Part shown: in pieces, positions 1-12,775 of the stretch | Layout: every line of letters begins with the position of its first letter | How positions within the stretch are numbered: position 1 is the first letter of the stretch | NCBI GenBank assembly: GCA_034509925.1 | Contig: CM067536.1 | Location: 3,757,501 to 3,821,500, forward strand | From: Hirudinaria manillensis | Lineage: Eukaryota > Annelida > Clitellata > Hirudinida > Hirudinidae | DNA: 64,000 nt | Direction of reading: 5' to 3' | Program-made: the position numbers and the translations under genes | The notes under the pieces: generated by a model | Told to the model about the DNA's origin: nothing | Seen by the model: only the letters and a program-made list of their open reading frames with translations | The model's database searches: none

Positions 1-118
1 GTAAATTAGGTAGTTAACGTTAATAATTGGACGTAGCTCTCATTATTATTACTATTATTATTTTATTATTTTTAATATTAATTCAACAAAATAAAAAAAT
101 AAATAATTTCCGCAACTG

Positions 119-262
119 TCATCTTGTTCGGAGTTCGCTCGTGGGAGGTCCAACATCAGAAACATTGGAGCTGGCATCGGTTTGTTTGCCTGTGCGTGAT
201 AAAATATCGTGTTTCGCGTGCATAACGCCATCAGAACCCGGAAATGAAGCTCCGAGCAGATT
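119..262 (-). other. possible coding exon, unrecognised
   Basis: This CpG-richer stretch stands out from the AT-rich surroundings. On the minus strand it reads as a hydrophilic Ser/Thr/Asp-rich open frame ending at a TGA (119-121), which could be the last exon of a gene. I recognise no family and see no convincing acceptor; a plus-strand frame is also open. Confidence 0.2.
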
Positions 263-332
263 AATGGACCAATCAATTTACTTGTTTATGTTAAATAAAA
301 GATTTGTTTGTTCAAACCTTTCCAAAAATTAA

Positions 333-1493
333 GAAGAATGATTGAAAACTATTCCTGATTGATTTTGCCAGCAATGTACCACCAACAACAACACTACAGC
401 ATAATGAAGACACATAAAAGTTTGATATGAGAACATCTCTGCGCCGACTAACAACTTACTTTATTTAATTACATATTTATTTATTATATAAATAATATAT
501 ATTTATTTATATATTTATTTAAAACTGGATCGATTAATTCCTTAATTCTATTTAAAATTAAATACTTTTAATTCCGCCCACAAATGCTGATACTGAACCA
601 GTATCAAGAGCAACTAGTATCAGCTAGGGTATGAAGTCGCTGCAAAAATTAACCAAAAATGATTCCTTATTAATTGCTTCTCAACATATTAGCAATTTTA
701 TGAAGAATTTTCACAATAATTTAATGAAATAAGACGTTAAAATAATAAGAAATAGAATAATTCTCTCATTTAAACATGCAAGTGTCTTCACTTCCAATTC
801 AAGTCTTCTATTTTTATCACCTTTACCACCATCCTCGGTCTTCCTTATAATTTTCCATCCAACTGAAATATTTCAGAAGTGATTGGAAAATGTTACCTGG
901 AATTATTGGCATCAAGGATCTGGAAACAACTAATAATAACTGCTAACAACATGAATATCATTCAAAACAATTGAATTAAAAATAAATCTTAAGAATTATT
1001 TTTGTTGAGCATCACCAAACGACACAATTGTTGTTATTAATATTAAAAATTAAATATTAAAAATAACATAATCACTTTCGCAGTTATAATACTAATATTA
1101 ACACCAAACTGAATGTAATCTCAATTTAACATTGTAAGCAACTAACAGAGATGATGCAAGAGCCAACAGGTGTTCTTAATTATTGTTAAGTACAATTTAA
1201 TAACAAACATTATCCAATCAATGCTCCATGGTATAAAGTTTAAATAAAGTTTATGTCTTACAAGCAAGTAACACCTGCATTAGACCCACCTGGTAGTCTT
1301 TTTTTTTTTATAAAATTCCTTAAAATCATCTGCTATGATTTGGCTTAAATAAATAAATAAGTAAGCATCACATGATTCCAATTTTCAAAGCACAACTACT
1401 CAAAAATTACAGAAAGAAAAGGCAATGTTAATGAAAGTGGTCAGTCACTTTAAACAATGAATTAGCATCAACAACACCAACACTGTTAATGAC
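333..1493. other. AT-rich intergenic DNA
   Basis: I see no gene here: A/T runs and scattered stops in all frames. It includes the downstream flank of the minus-strand aminopeptidase that ends at 1591. Confidence 0.6.
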
Positions 1494-1552
1494 AAAAACA
1501 AAACAACAACAAAACAAAAACAACTATAAAACAACAACAACAACAACACAAA
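1494..1552. repeat. (CAA)n-type low-complexity tract
   Basis: Imperfect CAA/CAAAA repeats lie about 40-100 bases past the stop codon of aminopeptidase gene 1, probably within its 3' UTR, where the transcript would be UUG-rich. Confidence 0.7.
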
Positions 1553-1590
1553 GGTCTGAAAACTCAATGCAATCAAAAAAACTCCTCCTC

Positions 1591-4500
1591 TCAGAACAAA
1601 TCCATTTCCATTGGACTCCAATCCATCCATCTCGGAGGACGAAACACAACCTCCCTGCGTACCCTCGTGCGATCGTCGCGCGACGTCGTGAAGTCGACCG
1701 CGACTTCTCGCGACGCTTCGTCTGAAGTTCTTGCGTGCGTGTCGACGTCGTCGAGAAGCCACCTCCTCAGCGGCTCGCGATTCTCTTCGCGGAACTTGAT
1801 GTTAGACTCGACTTGCAGGATGCTTTGCATCAACAACTGCTCCACGTCAGATTCGTTCGTCTCCAGCTCTTTGAGCTGTTCAAGTGTAGATACATTGTTG
1901 CAACTTGGAGATACATTTAAAATAAAATTATTATTATATAAATTGCAAAAAAAAAAGAATGACTGCCAGAGAAAATTCATAATGCTGTATAATAAGAACA
2001 TCAATCAAACTCAAATCATTATAACAACTGAACCTGTCTCAATTGCTCCTCTGAATAGAACTTTTCAATGACAGTCTCAAATGGCTTGAGCTTCCTAAAC
2101 ATAAACAAGTCATCAACAGAGACATCAGGTCATCCCCTAAGTTGGATCAAAGGTCAATCATTGACCTCTTACCTCGGGTTAGGTGCTCCGGACTTTCTGA
2201 TGAGATCCCAGAACTTGTCGGACAAATATCTCGAGGAAGCAAACAAAGCATAACGTCTGATGTTCCCCTTCAAAATGTCTTCATAGATTCTGATGTTATT
2301 GCTTACCACTCATCAAGTTATTCTCAATAAATTCTCAATGAATTTTCAGTGAATTCTCAATGAATTTTCAATGAATTCTCAGTGAATTCTCAATGAATTT
2401 TCAATGAATTCTCAGTGAATTCTCAATGAATTTTCAATAAATGTTCCAGAAACTAATCTGACAATTAAAGTAGCATCTTTACCTGTCCAAAAGAGTGGTA
2501 TTCGTGCTGCAAACCAATGCCTGCAAGTAGGCCATTCTTTCGTTTTTTATCGGTGATTTCTTCCTGACTTGATATTGATCGTAAATTGCTTGCCAATCAT
2601 CTGTCGTTCCCTCGAATACCCCCCAACAAAGTACTGCTGGCAGGACATTTGGATCAACACTGAATAATTCAATTTGTTAAATTCTAAATTAAATTATCGT
2701 AAAGACAAAAATTAAATTAAACATTAAATTATCATAAAGACAAATTTTCTAGTATTTAAAAATAAATAAAAAAAATAAATCAATCTTCATGTAATGTCAC
2801 ATAAGAAGCGAGGATAACAAGAGGGATTTACGAGTCAACGTCAGGCTCTGCAATGTAGGTCTCATAAAGTGAACGGACATGACCCAAGCATTCACTGCTC
2901 CCAAAGCTACAGGCTGCTGGTATTGCCAGTGCTCTCAATAGGCTGGAATTGATAAATAATAAACTGATTAGTCAAACAAATAAACAAGTTAGCTGATAAA
3001 AATTAATTAATTTTAAGTCTCTCATTAATGCTAAAGTTTGAATAAAATCCACTTCTAAAGGAATATCTAAGCTTTTCCACAAATGATCAAACTGCCTAAA
3101 TGATACTGGTAATTCATATATGTATGGTGATGTATTAATAACTTGATGAGATTTTACCATCAGAGAATGATGAGAGAAAAAATTAATCAATCAATCATCA
3201 AAAGGTTCTTACGACTTGGAAGTCGATTCATTTTCCTGAAACTCGTAACCCAATTTGTCCAAAAGGGAATCCAAGAGATTCCTCAAGTAAATCTGAAAGA
3301 GGAAAGATTTCAATTTGTACCTTCGAGGAACGCAAAAATTGGTCGTGCACGGTGGTTACCCGGAGTTCATCGAAGTACGGCTCGTCTTCAAAAAAGGTGG
3401 CAACCGTGTTTACGTGGTGCAACGTTGCCTCCCACGGGTTGTGTTCCTCTTCGTCGACGAGGTATTTCGTAAACTCCAGTGCATCAGGCAGGCTCAAATA
3501 GGAATTTCTAGAAAACGAATTGACATTGAATGCTATCCAGAAGTGTGAAGTCGAAAATGGAATCCTTTGATATGGTGAAGAACCAATGAGAGTGAAGGGT
3601 GGCATTACGCAATAGAATGCTGCACTGCAAATAGCCTCGAGACTATTTCCATTTCGCTCTGTTCGTTAGCTGTTGTGTTAGTTAATAAAGTTACTAAACT
3701 GCTGTTCTAACCTATCATTCTCTGATCGCACGATACAACACATCCGATGAATTCGTACCTTGCCAAGTCAAAGGCGTCGTCAATGAGCTGAGCCCTCGTT
3801 TCTATGGAGATGACCTTCAAAGAATTATTTAACTACAATGAATGAATGAATGAATGAATGAATGAATGAATGAATGAATGAATGAATGAATGAATGAATG
3901 AATGAATGAATGAATGAATGAATGGATGGATGGATGGATGGATGGATGGATGGATGGATGGATGGATGGATGGATGGATGGATGGATGGATGAACGAATG
4001 AATGAACGTGACCAAAAACCGTGCATAATTCGTTTCATTACGCTGTGATTCAAACAAAGTTGTTTGACCAGATTCCTCCTGTTTTCCTCGTCGTACAAAA
4101 CTCTGTAATAAAACTCCTGGTCGGGATTCAAAATGTACCAATCGCTCCCTCCGGTCACCTCGCCGACGTTTATGAGAGCACCTTCATCAATAATTCTCCA
4201 TTTTTTTAATAAGCAACTTTTTGTTCATTTAAAATCAAATATTGCACAAATGTTTATCATACTTGTCTCGTTGATGCGAATCCAATGAGTAGGATGTCCT
4301 TTAAATTGTTCGCAAAAATTACTTTCGTTTCCGATCAACGTCATCGGAATTTCCCATAAGGAGCTGTAAATTTATTTTTAATCTTAAATTTATTAATCTT
4401 AAATTAATAATTAATAATTTTAATCTTAAATTAGTTTTAATTAATTTAATTTTTTGTAATTTAACAAAAAAGATAAACATTTCCTCTTTTTAAAATTTTT

Positions 4501-7500
4501 TTAATCAATTGATTAACAAACATGTTTATTAAGCAGGTTTTTTACAGATTATTGGTTACAGGCACGGGTTCGATAAATCGATGCAAACTTGTTGGTTGAG
4601 TTCAATGATTGATTCCTAGGGTTGAAGTATCGGCTTTGAGAAGCTCTGATGAACGAGTCGTTCACTTTGGTCGTTGTTATCAACGGGAATCCGATTTGCG
4701 TGAACCAAGGAATTAAAATCACTTCAAAGTCCATTCTTTCTCCGTTCGGATACCTTATTCCCTCGTTTTCGACTTGCTGGAATGAATGACTTTATAATTA
4801 ATATTTTAATATTTATAATATTTAATATTTATAATTGATATAAATTGATTTTTAAAATCTTTCTTGAATATTTTTAATATTTAATAACCTCGTTCAATAC
4901 GTCAATGAAGTTCCGAGTGTCAACGTTTTCAAATGCATATTTTTCCAAAAATCTCTGCAGACAGAATATAACAAATAAATCATAGACATGACATTCATTA
5001 GTCAGAATTTGTAGATTTAACTAAAAATGGATTATGTGTGAGTGAGAATGGCAGATCACAAATGTTATGGGCCTGAATTACATAAATATTATTACAAATT
5101 TATTATTTATAAATATAATTAATTATATTTATTATTTAGTAATAATTAATACTCATACTATACCCATAACAACAAACATCAATATCACAATAACACATCA
5201 TTATTGATGTTATTAGTTATTACTAAAATGAAAATTATTCAATTATTCATATTTATAATAAAATAATTTTATTCAATTCAGAAATTCATGGTCTGAGTAT
5301 GAGTCATTAGATCAATAACAATGAATGACATGTATATTACCATCTTTATTATTTTTGTTAATATATTATTTCTTATGAGAGTAAACTCAATTCCATGCCA
5401 CAATTTTATACAAACAGATTTTTAAAGTGCCTTATTTATCCCGGCACCGCTTACCCAATTCCCATTGGTATTCCACCCCCGTCAGGATGAACTCCCCTAT
5501 GGTACCTGCCAGGTATTGAACACGACACGTAATGGTTTGGTTCCATTACAGGAATGTTACCCTGTAATGCCACTCATTTGTAATGAGTAGTTTGAAACCC
5601 AGCCACCAATGCCACAATAGCCCTTACGGAAGAGTGATACAAAAAAATTTAAAAAATGCCTCTGATGCTATGCAAACGGTTGGCAGTACATAAATCAAAC
5701 ATGCATTTTTAACTTTGCTTATCACTTTATTAAGATGCTCATTATTTTTGTTATCCTGTTGTTGTTGTTATTTGTTGTTATCTCACCTCAAAAATCCTGA
5801 ACAACACAGGTCGACTTACGATCCCTTGCACGTGTCTCAGGAGAGCTGCAGTCTCAAAAAATTTACAACTAATGTAATAATTACTAATTTCCTCTATTTT
5901 ATGAAAAATTAGTCACTGAATTAAACATAATTAATTAATTAAAAATTAATAAATAATCAATAATATTAAATTAATAAACAATCAATAATAATAAATTAAT
6001 TAATAATTAATCAATAATATTAAATTAATTAATCTTTAATTAATAATTTAATAATAATTAATTAATTACCTTGTAGTAAACAACTGGACTGAACGAGTCA
6101 GAAGGGTTGCTTACAAACTTCATAATTTGTCTCGAGTTGTTCTTCTGATCCATGGTCATAATGCGATGAAGACCGTCAACAAACCTTGCTTGTTGAAACT
6201 GAGACTATTATTATCAAATACAAATATATTTGTAATCACACTCAAATAAATAAATAAATAAATCCTCAGATACACACATGAAACGATATCAATTTTTTTC
6301 CTTTTTTTTTTAATCACCATTTATTATTCCAATTATTTCACAGATGCAAGTAAGTTGTTGTGTTAAGAGGAGCTATGAGTGGCTTTAGTAACATACATTA
6401 CACACCAAAAAAAAAATCACAAATTCATGGTACCATCCCAAGGGAATATAATTCTCATCTAGGGGATAACCTAATCACAAATTGACATAATTCTGGCAGT
6501 ACTTATAAGAGGGTCTTTACATGAACGATAAACTGACGACATCGAAAAATGAAGAAAACACGACGTGTTGCAGCGACTCACGGCTTCCATGCCGAGAGCT
6601 TCCGTCGGCAGAAAGTTGAAATAAGTCGCCACTCCTTCCTGGATCCACAAGTCCGTCCACCACTTGCACGTCACTAAGTTACCGAATCGCTTTCAAGTGA
6701 AAAAACCATCCATTAATTAATTCATTCTCGTTAATTAATTCATAATTAATTAATTAATTATTATTATTAAGTCTTTATGTGCCACTCCTGTTGCCATTAT
6801 TAATAAATAATAATTATTATTATTAATAATTAATAAATAATAATAATAAATAATTAATGATTAATAAATAATTAATTAATAATGTTATTTCAAGTTTTCA
6901 AGTTTTAATCCTCCAAACTTAAATTATCCCTTAAACAAAATAAATAGTTCTTAGAAGGTTCTAACTTAGAAGAAAAAAGCAAACAGAATGTAAATTAAAA
7001 GAATAAACTTAACTTAATTACTATTAAACTTATTAAATAGTTAACTGATTGCAATGAAATAATAATAATAGTAATAATAATAATAATAACAATAACAACA
7101 ACAATGATGGCAACACATATATATGGTTATACCATGTGAGCAATTTCATGTGAGACTATGGCAAGCATTCTGACTTTGCTTGCTAACGAACTGGTCTTAT
7201 TAGATATGCATAAAATATCCTCTGAATAAGTAATGAGCCCCCAATTCTCCATGGCAGCTGACCGAAATGGAATTGCCACGTGGTCTAAAAATAACTCCAA
7301 CATGAAATAAATGAACGAATGAATGATTAGTGAAAGTTTAATATTATTAATTAACGAAGTTATTATTTATAAATGGCAACAAATTCAAGCCAACTACCTA
7401 TTTTTGGCTCTCTGAACTTATGAAACACATTATCATAAAACCACTTGAGCAATGTCTTTGCATGTTTCACAGCATATCCAAGATAATTTATTTGAGAGTC

Positions 7501-9728
7501 AACAGCATATAGGGATACTGAAATCTGGAACCCAACGTTAACTTAGACATAGTTAAAATGAATTCATGAAATCATAAACTGTGAACATCAAAACAAGTCT
7601 AATTTTCATCATTTTCATCATTGCAATGAAATATAATTAATTTTTAAAAAATAAAATAAACGTTTATAAACAATTTCATAACAACATTTCAAAATGACTA
7701 ATTTCAGAGGCTGAATATAAATGTATTTATAGGTTTTAAATCTTTATTTTTCAAATGATTTCATCTTATCACTGAAAACATCCAAATCCAAACATTTATC
7801 TCGGGATGTGATGTGACCGTAATCTTCTCAAACTCCCCTACAACGATGCAAACCAAATAGGTAGACATTCTCGGAGTCGTATCAAAATAATCCTCAAACC
7901 ATCCGTCAGACCTAGGAAAACAAGCGGACAGAATTTCATCTTTTATTTCCTATTGTCATCAAAAGAAATCAACATACAACTGGATTGTCCTAATCAGGGG
8001 TGCATTGCTCAGAGAGACGTGATCGGCTCGTCTGATGACGGAAACGTTGAAAGTCGACTTCATGTCGATCTCGTCAAAACACGGAAAAACTTTGTGAGCG
8101 CCTACCGGTTGGAAGTGCGTCGATGCCATGTACCTGCGTAAATTTACAGATAAATTACCGATGAGTTCAAAACAATTGTAAAAAAAATATAGTAAGAATC
8201 CATCCAGAAACCTTTTGCCCTTCCAAAATAATCATCCAAGCAACCTTAGTTAATCAAATATATTCGTTAAATGTTTCAAATATATTTATTAAATCCAAGC
8301 AAACTGAGTAGTTAATCAAATATTATCATTAAATGTTGTTAAAAACGTTTAATAAAGAACTGATCGCAAGCAATCGTTGGTTATTTATTTAGAACGAACG
8401 AGTTCAACACAAGTCCAATGACAACAACAGCAACAGATCAAATGATTCTCAAATGCCATTTTCAGGACAATTACTTGGAATTACATCGAATTACTTGGAA
8501 TTACATTGAATTACTTGAGATTACATCGAATTACTCTCACCACCAACAAACTTCATTACTTGTCATCAGACTTCCCACATTTACAAGATGAAATGGCAAT
8601 TTAATTTCAATCCGTGATCATATAACGATTTAAGCATGTAATCACCCTTGGTGCAATTCAAGTCACATTTGCAGACTACTTTCAACCATTTTATTTAAAA
8701 TAAATATTAAAAATAAAGAATTTATTAAATTGAATTATAATTTGAGTACTTGATGCATACTAAAACTAAAGCACCAACACAAATCCCACTTTATGTAGGT
8801 TTGAGTTAAGAAGCAAAAAAAATCCAATAACATGATTTAGCATATTCAGAATATTTGATAACTTGCTTTGTCACATTCTGGTTGCTTGTATAATCAGCCC
8901 AGTACAATCCATTTGCATTATATGACATTTTTCTTGAAAAGTCAGCCTTGAAAATATACTTTCCTCCTTCGACAAAGCCATTCCTCATTCGGAAAACCAG
9001 CATTCCCCGTGTCTTGTGACGAACGAAGGAACCTAAAACGGGAATTGGCAAAGGCTTCTCATTAGACCGATCAAGAGAGATGTTAACTGAGGAAACTGCT
9101 GGATAATCTGAAAGAATAAAAAAAGTTGAACTTTGTGCTGAATGCTAGGTTAGATAGATTAGCATTAAACGTGCCGTTGATTATAAAGAAGCTTGTATTT
9201 CGTACGCATTCAAAATGAATGTGCACTCTGCCCCAAAACCGAAATGGTGGTTCTCCATTGATGATTGGTTTGAGTGTCAAATTGTAATGGTAAGGAAGCA
9301 GATCCCTTGGTAAACGACCTCTACTTGTCAGATCAGGTTCTTCTGAAAACCCTAAATTAATTTGATCACCTACAATTGTAAGAACATATTTCAGTTTGCT
9401 AACATCTCCTATAAATTAGAACATTCACGGTCCATTTTAGATTGAAAATAGGTTGTACCTTTTGAATACCTCAAATCGGTGAAGGATGCACTTTCCAAAA
9501 TTTCCGAAATTGTAAGATTGTCCTCGATGAATGACTCGTTTACAGAGTCAACATCATCAATCGAAACAGCAGATTCTTGAAATTAGCAACGTTTAGTAAA
9601 AATTGACAAAACAATAAAATCAATTTCAATTTTAAAAAATGCTCCTAACCATCAAATTGGCCGAAAACATACAAAATCGAGAGAAGAAATGAAAATAAAG
9701 TAACTAAGATAATTTTTACATTCATCAT
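1591..9728 (-). CDS. M1-family zinc aminopeptidase (gene 1), 23 exons
   Basis: A secreted or luminal M1 metallopeptidase expected to remove N-terminal residues from peptides. Exons, 5' to 3' on the minus strand: 9650-9728, 9459-9575, 9175-9369, 8867-9107, 7981-8133, 7794-7911, 7398-7524, 7133-7284, 6582-6689, 6070-6198, 5787-5852, 4889-4954, 4589-4776, 4263-4363, 4042-4181, 3759-3814, 3360-3507, 3213-3292, 2832-2942, 2483-2659, 2173-2289, 2034-2094, 1591-1875. They join in frame to about 1,004 aa. Residues 1-24 look like a signal peptide. The zinc site HEIAH (389-393) plus Glu412, 18 residues on, is intact and split by an intron as in gene 2. Substrate-binding GAMEN reads AAMEN (353-357), the usual Trp after HEIAHM is Arg395, and the motif after the likely catalytic Tyr471 reads YYKTA, not YYKGA. 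No GPI-type hydrophobic tail is seen. Two introns appear to use GC donors. The exon 13 donor is weak and was chosen by phase. Confidence 0.88.
2320..2444. repeat. 11-bp minisatellite with 33-bp higher-order period
   Basis: Tandem copies of an 11-bp unit close to GAATTYTCART. Three variants in fixed order make a 33-bp higher-order period. It lies in intron 20 of aminopeptidase gene 1, next to the acceptor of exon 21. Confidence 0.8.
3837..4008. repeat. compound tetranucleotide microsatellite (AATG)n(GGAT)n
   Basis: About 20 AATG units pass into about 17 GGAT units, ending in interrupted AACG/AATG. It fills most of intron 15 of aminopeptidase gene 1. The Ser-Ile-His-Pro open frames read from it are artefacts of the repeat. 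Confidence 0.95.
5410..5640. other. GC-richer intronic block, possible dispersed-repeat fragment
   Basis: About 230 bp clearly richer in G+C than the AT-rich sequence on both sides, inside intron 11 of aminopeptidase gene 1. It has no sustained open frame. It could be a SINE or other dispersed-repeat fragment. I see a weak tRNA-like B-box (minus GTTCAATACC) but no convincing A box. Confidence 0.3.
8134..8866 (-). other. GC-AG intron 4 of aminopeptidase gene 1
   Basis: The frame-preserving 5' splice site is AAA|GCAAGT, the classic strong GC donor, and the acceptor is TTTACGCAG. The matching intron of gene 2 (22327-22437) starts with GT at the same codon and phase, which supports the placement. 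The intron holds the short repeat at 8466-8536. Confidence 0.65.
8466..8536. repeat. imperfect tandem repeat, ~22 bp unit
   Basis: Three to four diverged copies of TTACTTGGAATTACATCGAA lie within intron 4 of aminopeptidase gene 1. Confidence 0.7.
9108..9174 (-). other. short GC-AG intron 3 of aminopeptidase gene 1 (67 bp)
   Basis: Joining the exon ending in CAACG (9175) to the one starting ATTATCC (9107) restores the phase-1 junction used by gene 2, but requires the donor G|GCACGT. Splicing at the nearby GT instead (CAC|GTTTAA) leads straight to a stop. The acceptor TTCTTTCAG is strong. Confidence 0.5.
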
Positions 9729-11778
9729 GAACGATCAAGCTACACGAAGTGCTCCAAGACCGAATGCACATGTAAGAGCCGGCTTTCATTCTCGCGCCTT
9801 GTCAAACCAATTTTCGGGTCTCTTAAACTAACTGTCACAATAACAATTTGATGAGTTATTACCCTCATATTTATTGCTACAGTTATCTTCTCCCTTTGAA
9901 GGCACTGCCAAAGTCGATCGTCTGCAAAAAGTATAACATCAAGTTTTAAAATTGCACTTACATTTATTTGTAATGATTAATAATTTATTTATTTTTCACC
10001 ATACATTTTAATTACTTGAACTTTATGATCATATTACCATCTAAACTAATAACAGTTTTTTTAGAAACTGTAGCTTCCACTAGAAAATGCTCTCGCAATA
10101 GCTAGAGAAGTATTTAGATTTTACAGAATTTTTCACTTGCCTCGATGAGATGAACTTTTTTCTTGTTATCGGCGGTGAAGGGTGGAAAAATAATTAATAA
10201 TTTTTACTGGACAAGTTGACATCTTCTATCTTCAAACATATATTTTGCATAACTTCTAGCGAACGGTGCGTTACATGCTTTGTATAATAGTTGCTTATGA
10301 TATATCAAATTGCGTGGGGTTAATAGAGAGTTGCATGACGTTTTTTGGTTTGAATATCTCCAGACGAAGGCGTCGCTGGCGCTAATTCTTGGACTTAGCG
10401 ACATAACAATCGTGTAACGATGAAGGCAAATATTAGCAAGTAGTCCTTGGCTCATTGTCCAGAAGACGATATTTTCCACATCATATCGTGAGTTAAACCC
10501 ATTGAAAATATGTGGATAATTGATGGGGTTCAGATTCTGCTTAATATTAGTCACAGTCTTCTGTGATTTTACTTATGTTTTAGAGGAGGGACATTTAATA
10601 TAAGATGAAAAACCTATTTCTTCAATCCCGCTAGTCCTTCTAGTATAAGTTGTTGTCTTGTACAGGTTATATTAATTCCAAATAGGATAGAATGTGGAAC
10701 CAAGTAAGATTTCTGATGCAGCCTTAGGTATTTCTTAATTAGTTTGACCATGTGAATCACGTATAAGTATTTAGAAATAATTAGTTAGAGCTTGTTTGTT
10801 AGGCTGTCAGTGACCCCTTTTATCCATCTTTAGGGTATCTGAATAATAAGTTTATTCGATATTCACATCCTGTCGGCTTCAGAATATTCCACAATGAAAT
10901 ATTAGTTGGGTCGGAAAGCCATAACGATATGATTCATAGCAGGAACGTAGATCTTTATCTTCGCTGGGTAGCTGGATTTTTTAACGAGTAACCTGTAAGT
11001 GTTACCAGGAATGATATCCATATCCACATAGTTGATTTTATGGTATGAGTAGCAATTTTCATAGGCATCGACGTACAAGTATGTCATCCTTTTTGTTTTC
11101 AACAAAGACGTCAACAGCGATAGGCGTCCATGACGACTATTTTCGGAGAAACTCTGCCTGTCCTTCTTGTGCCCACTTAAAACTTTTGTTTGTTGTGTTT
11201 TCCTTTATCTGGAGGCCAAGCCATTATGCCTCGACCAGCCAATTAAGTTGTAAATCGGTGTTGATGTATGGAAATGATGTGAATTTTAAACAATAATCTT
11301 AAGTACTCTGTCTAGTAGATGCAAGCTATCTGTTGTAATGCCACAATATAGTAATTCCCTATTAATAGCTTTCATTAAGCCCTCACATTACATGGCGTGT
11401 TTTTTAACGTTTATTCGCTCCAGCCTTAACCTCTACCCTCGATCCTGATACAATAGCCCTGAAATACTAATTCACAGCTCTGAAATTATAGGTTTCACGC
11501 TAAACTATAACACCTGCTCGAGTGTTTGAAAGAACAATGAGGTAAATTATCTCGATGGGATCAGATGAGTTTTTGAGTGTAATGTAAACCAAGTAGAGAA
11601 AATTTGACACTTCATGGTCATTAGAGTTCGAGGACTTGGCGTAAACCAGTTGCAAATAATTTTTCATTTTGGTAATTTTAATGTTTGTTAGTTCTGCTTT
11701 TAGATTCAGTGAAAAGTATAACCTGAAGACAACAGAACAAGTAGCTCATGACAGAAGAGGTGGCCAGATGTTGTAATC
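9729..11778. other. intergenic DNA upstream of aminopeptidase gene 1
   Basis: This includes the 5' flank of gene 1, with a CpG-containing patch at 9740-9810 that may be first-exon UTR or promoter. Short open frames (10204-10554 minus, 10902-11114 minus, 11045-11296 plus) resemble nothing I know and have no splice context; they may be decayed mobile-element sequence. Confidence 0.5.
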
Positions 11779-11849
11779 TCTCAGAACAGTCCAAACAGTA
11801 CTATGTGCTACAGTGGTAAACAATTTTTTTTGTTTGGACTGTTCTGGGA
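11779..11849. repeat. long perfect inverted repeat / hairpin
   Basis: A 16-bp arm at 11782-11797 (CAGAACAGTCCAAACA) is perfectly complementary to 11831-11846, around a 33-base loop ending in a T-run. With one G-T wobble the stem extends to about 19 bp. It could be the core of a small inverted-repeat element or fold as a pre-miRNA-sized hairpin. Confidence 0.6.
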
Positions 11850-11949
11850 AGATAAATATTTGGTTAATCAAATGGCCTTAATTTTTATAAATTTCTTTGT
11901 CGTAAATTAATACTATATGCTACTTTTCTTAATATCAGTGATGTTAAAG

Positions 11950-12104
11950 AATCCAAGAAGCGCATTCACCATCCAGGATTTGGAGATCGAACTCCTGAAA
12001 TGGTTTAGAAATGCCAGAGACGGAGGAGCTGGAAGCAAAAAGGAGATGAGTAACTGTTATAGGAATATATATGAACGCCCTTTTTTAAACAATGTTGATT
12101 ATTG
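11950..12104 (+). pseudogene. possible relic of a Tigger/pogo transposase HTH domain
   Basis: A short plus-strand open frame contains DLEIELLKWFRNARDGG, which resembles the LEkaLlkWfrqAR core of CENP-B/Tc5-type helix-turn-helix domains in pogo/Tigger transposases. The frame stops after about 60 codons and no DDE catalytic region follows. The match is by eye and weak. Confidence 0.22.
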
Positions 12105-12699
12105 AATCGATGATGTGGCGTCTATTTGGCTGCAATAAACAACTCTGACACAAGCATTTACCAGGGCAAAATGGCAGAAGGCAGGACGGTTACGGAAATT
12201 ACAATCTGATTCTCCGGCGAAGTGCGTGTGACAGAATTTATGTAATAGACGTGAGGTGGCTATAGTGAAGCATAGAGGTTATGGTTTTGTTGTTTCCAGG
12301 TGGGTCGGTGCTCTGCCATTAGGGTCGATTATGATTTGAAATCGGCTTAGATCAATTAAGAATTATTCATAAATGGTTGTCTAATTAGGTTTAATTTGAT
12401 GTGTGGATCAAAATCCTTACAGTTACCGAAGTCTTGTTTCGTAACCCTCTTACATAATTTAATAACATGGCTAACAAGAAAGAAGTAGGGTATTGCACAG
12501 TTTAGATTTTTTTATTTAATATCTCGATTAGCTGTTCTCATAATTTCTCTAAGCTTTGGGATGAGTTTCAAGTCGCTCCCTGTTTCAGACATTTTTTAAG
12601 TGCTATTTTAAAAGATTAAAGTTGTTCAAAAATCGAAGATGAACGAGCAGAGACGAAAGTTAAATAGTAATGTAATAAATAATATTTGAATTTGAACAA
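12105..12699. other. intergenic DNA downstream of the NIPP1-like gene
   Basis: AT-rich sequence with no gene that I can support. Confidence 0.55.
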
Positions 12700-12705
12700 T
12701 TTATT
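12700..12705 (-). promoter_or_regulatory. candidate polyadenylation signal of the NIPP1-like gene
   Basis: AATAAA on the minus strand, about 70 bases after the stop codon of the FHA-domain gene. No genomic poly-A tract follows. Confidence 0.45.
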
Positions 12706-12775
12706 GCTTATTTTAACACTAATCTTCAAGATAAAAAAATTGGATAAAACATAACAGGGAAAAAACATGATTTCC

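Noticed and set aside
3829-4158. Ser-Ile-His-Pro repeat proteins on the minus strand
   Set aside because: They are a tetranucleotide microsatellite in an intron, joined by chance to exon 15 of aminopeptidase gene 1.
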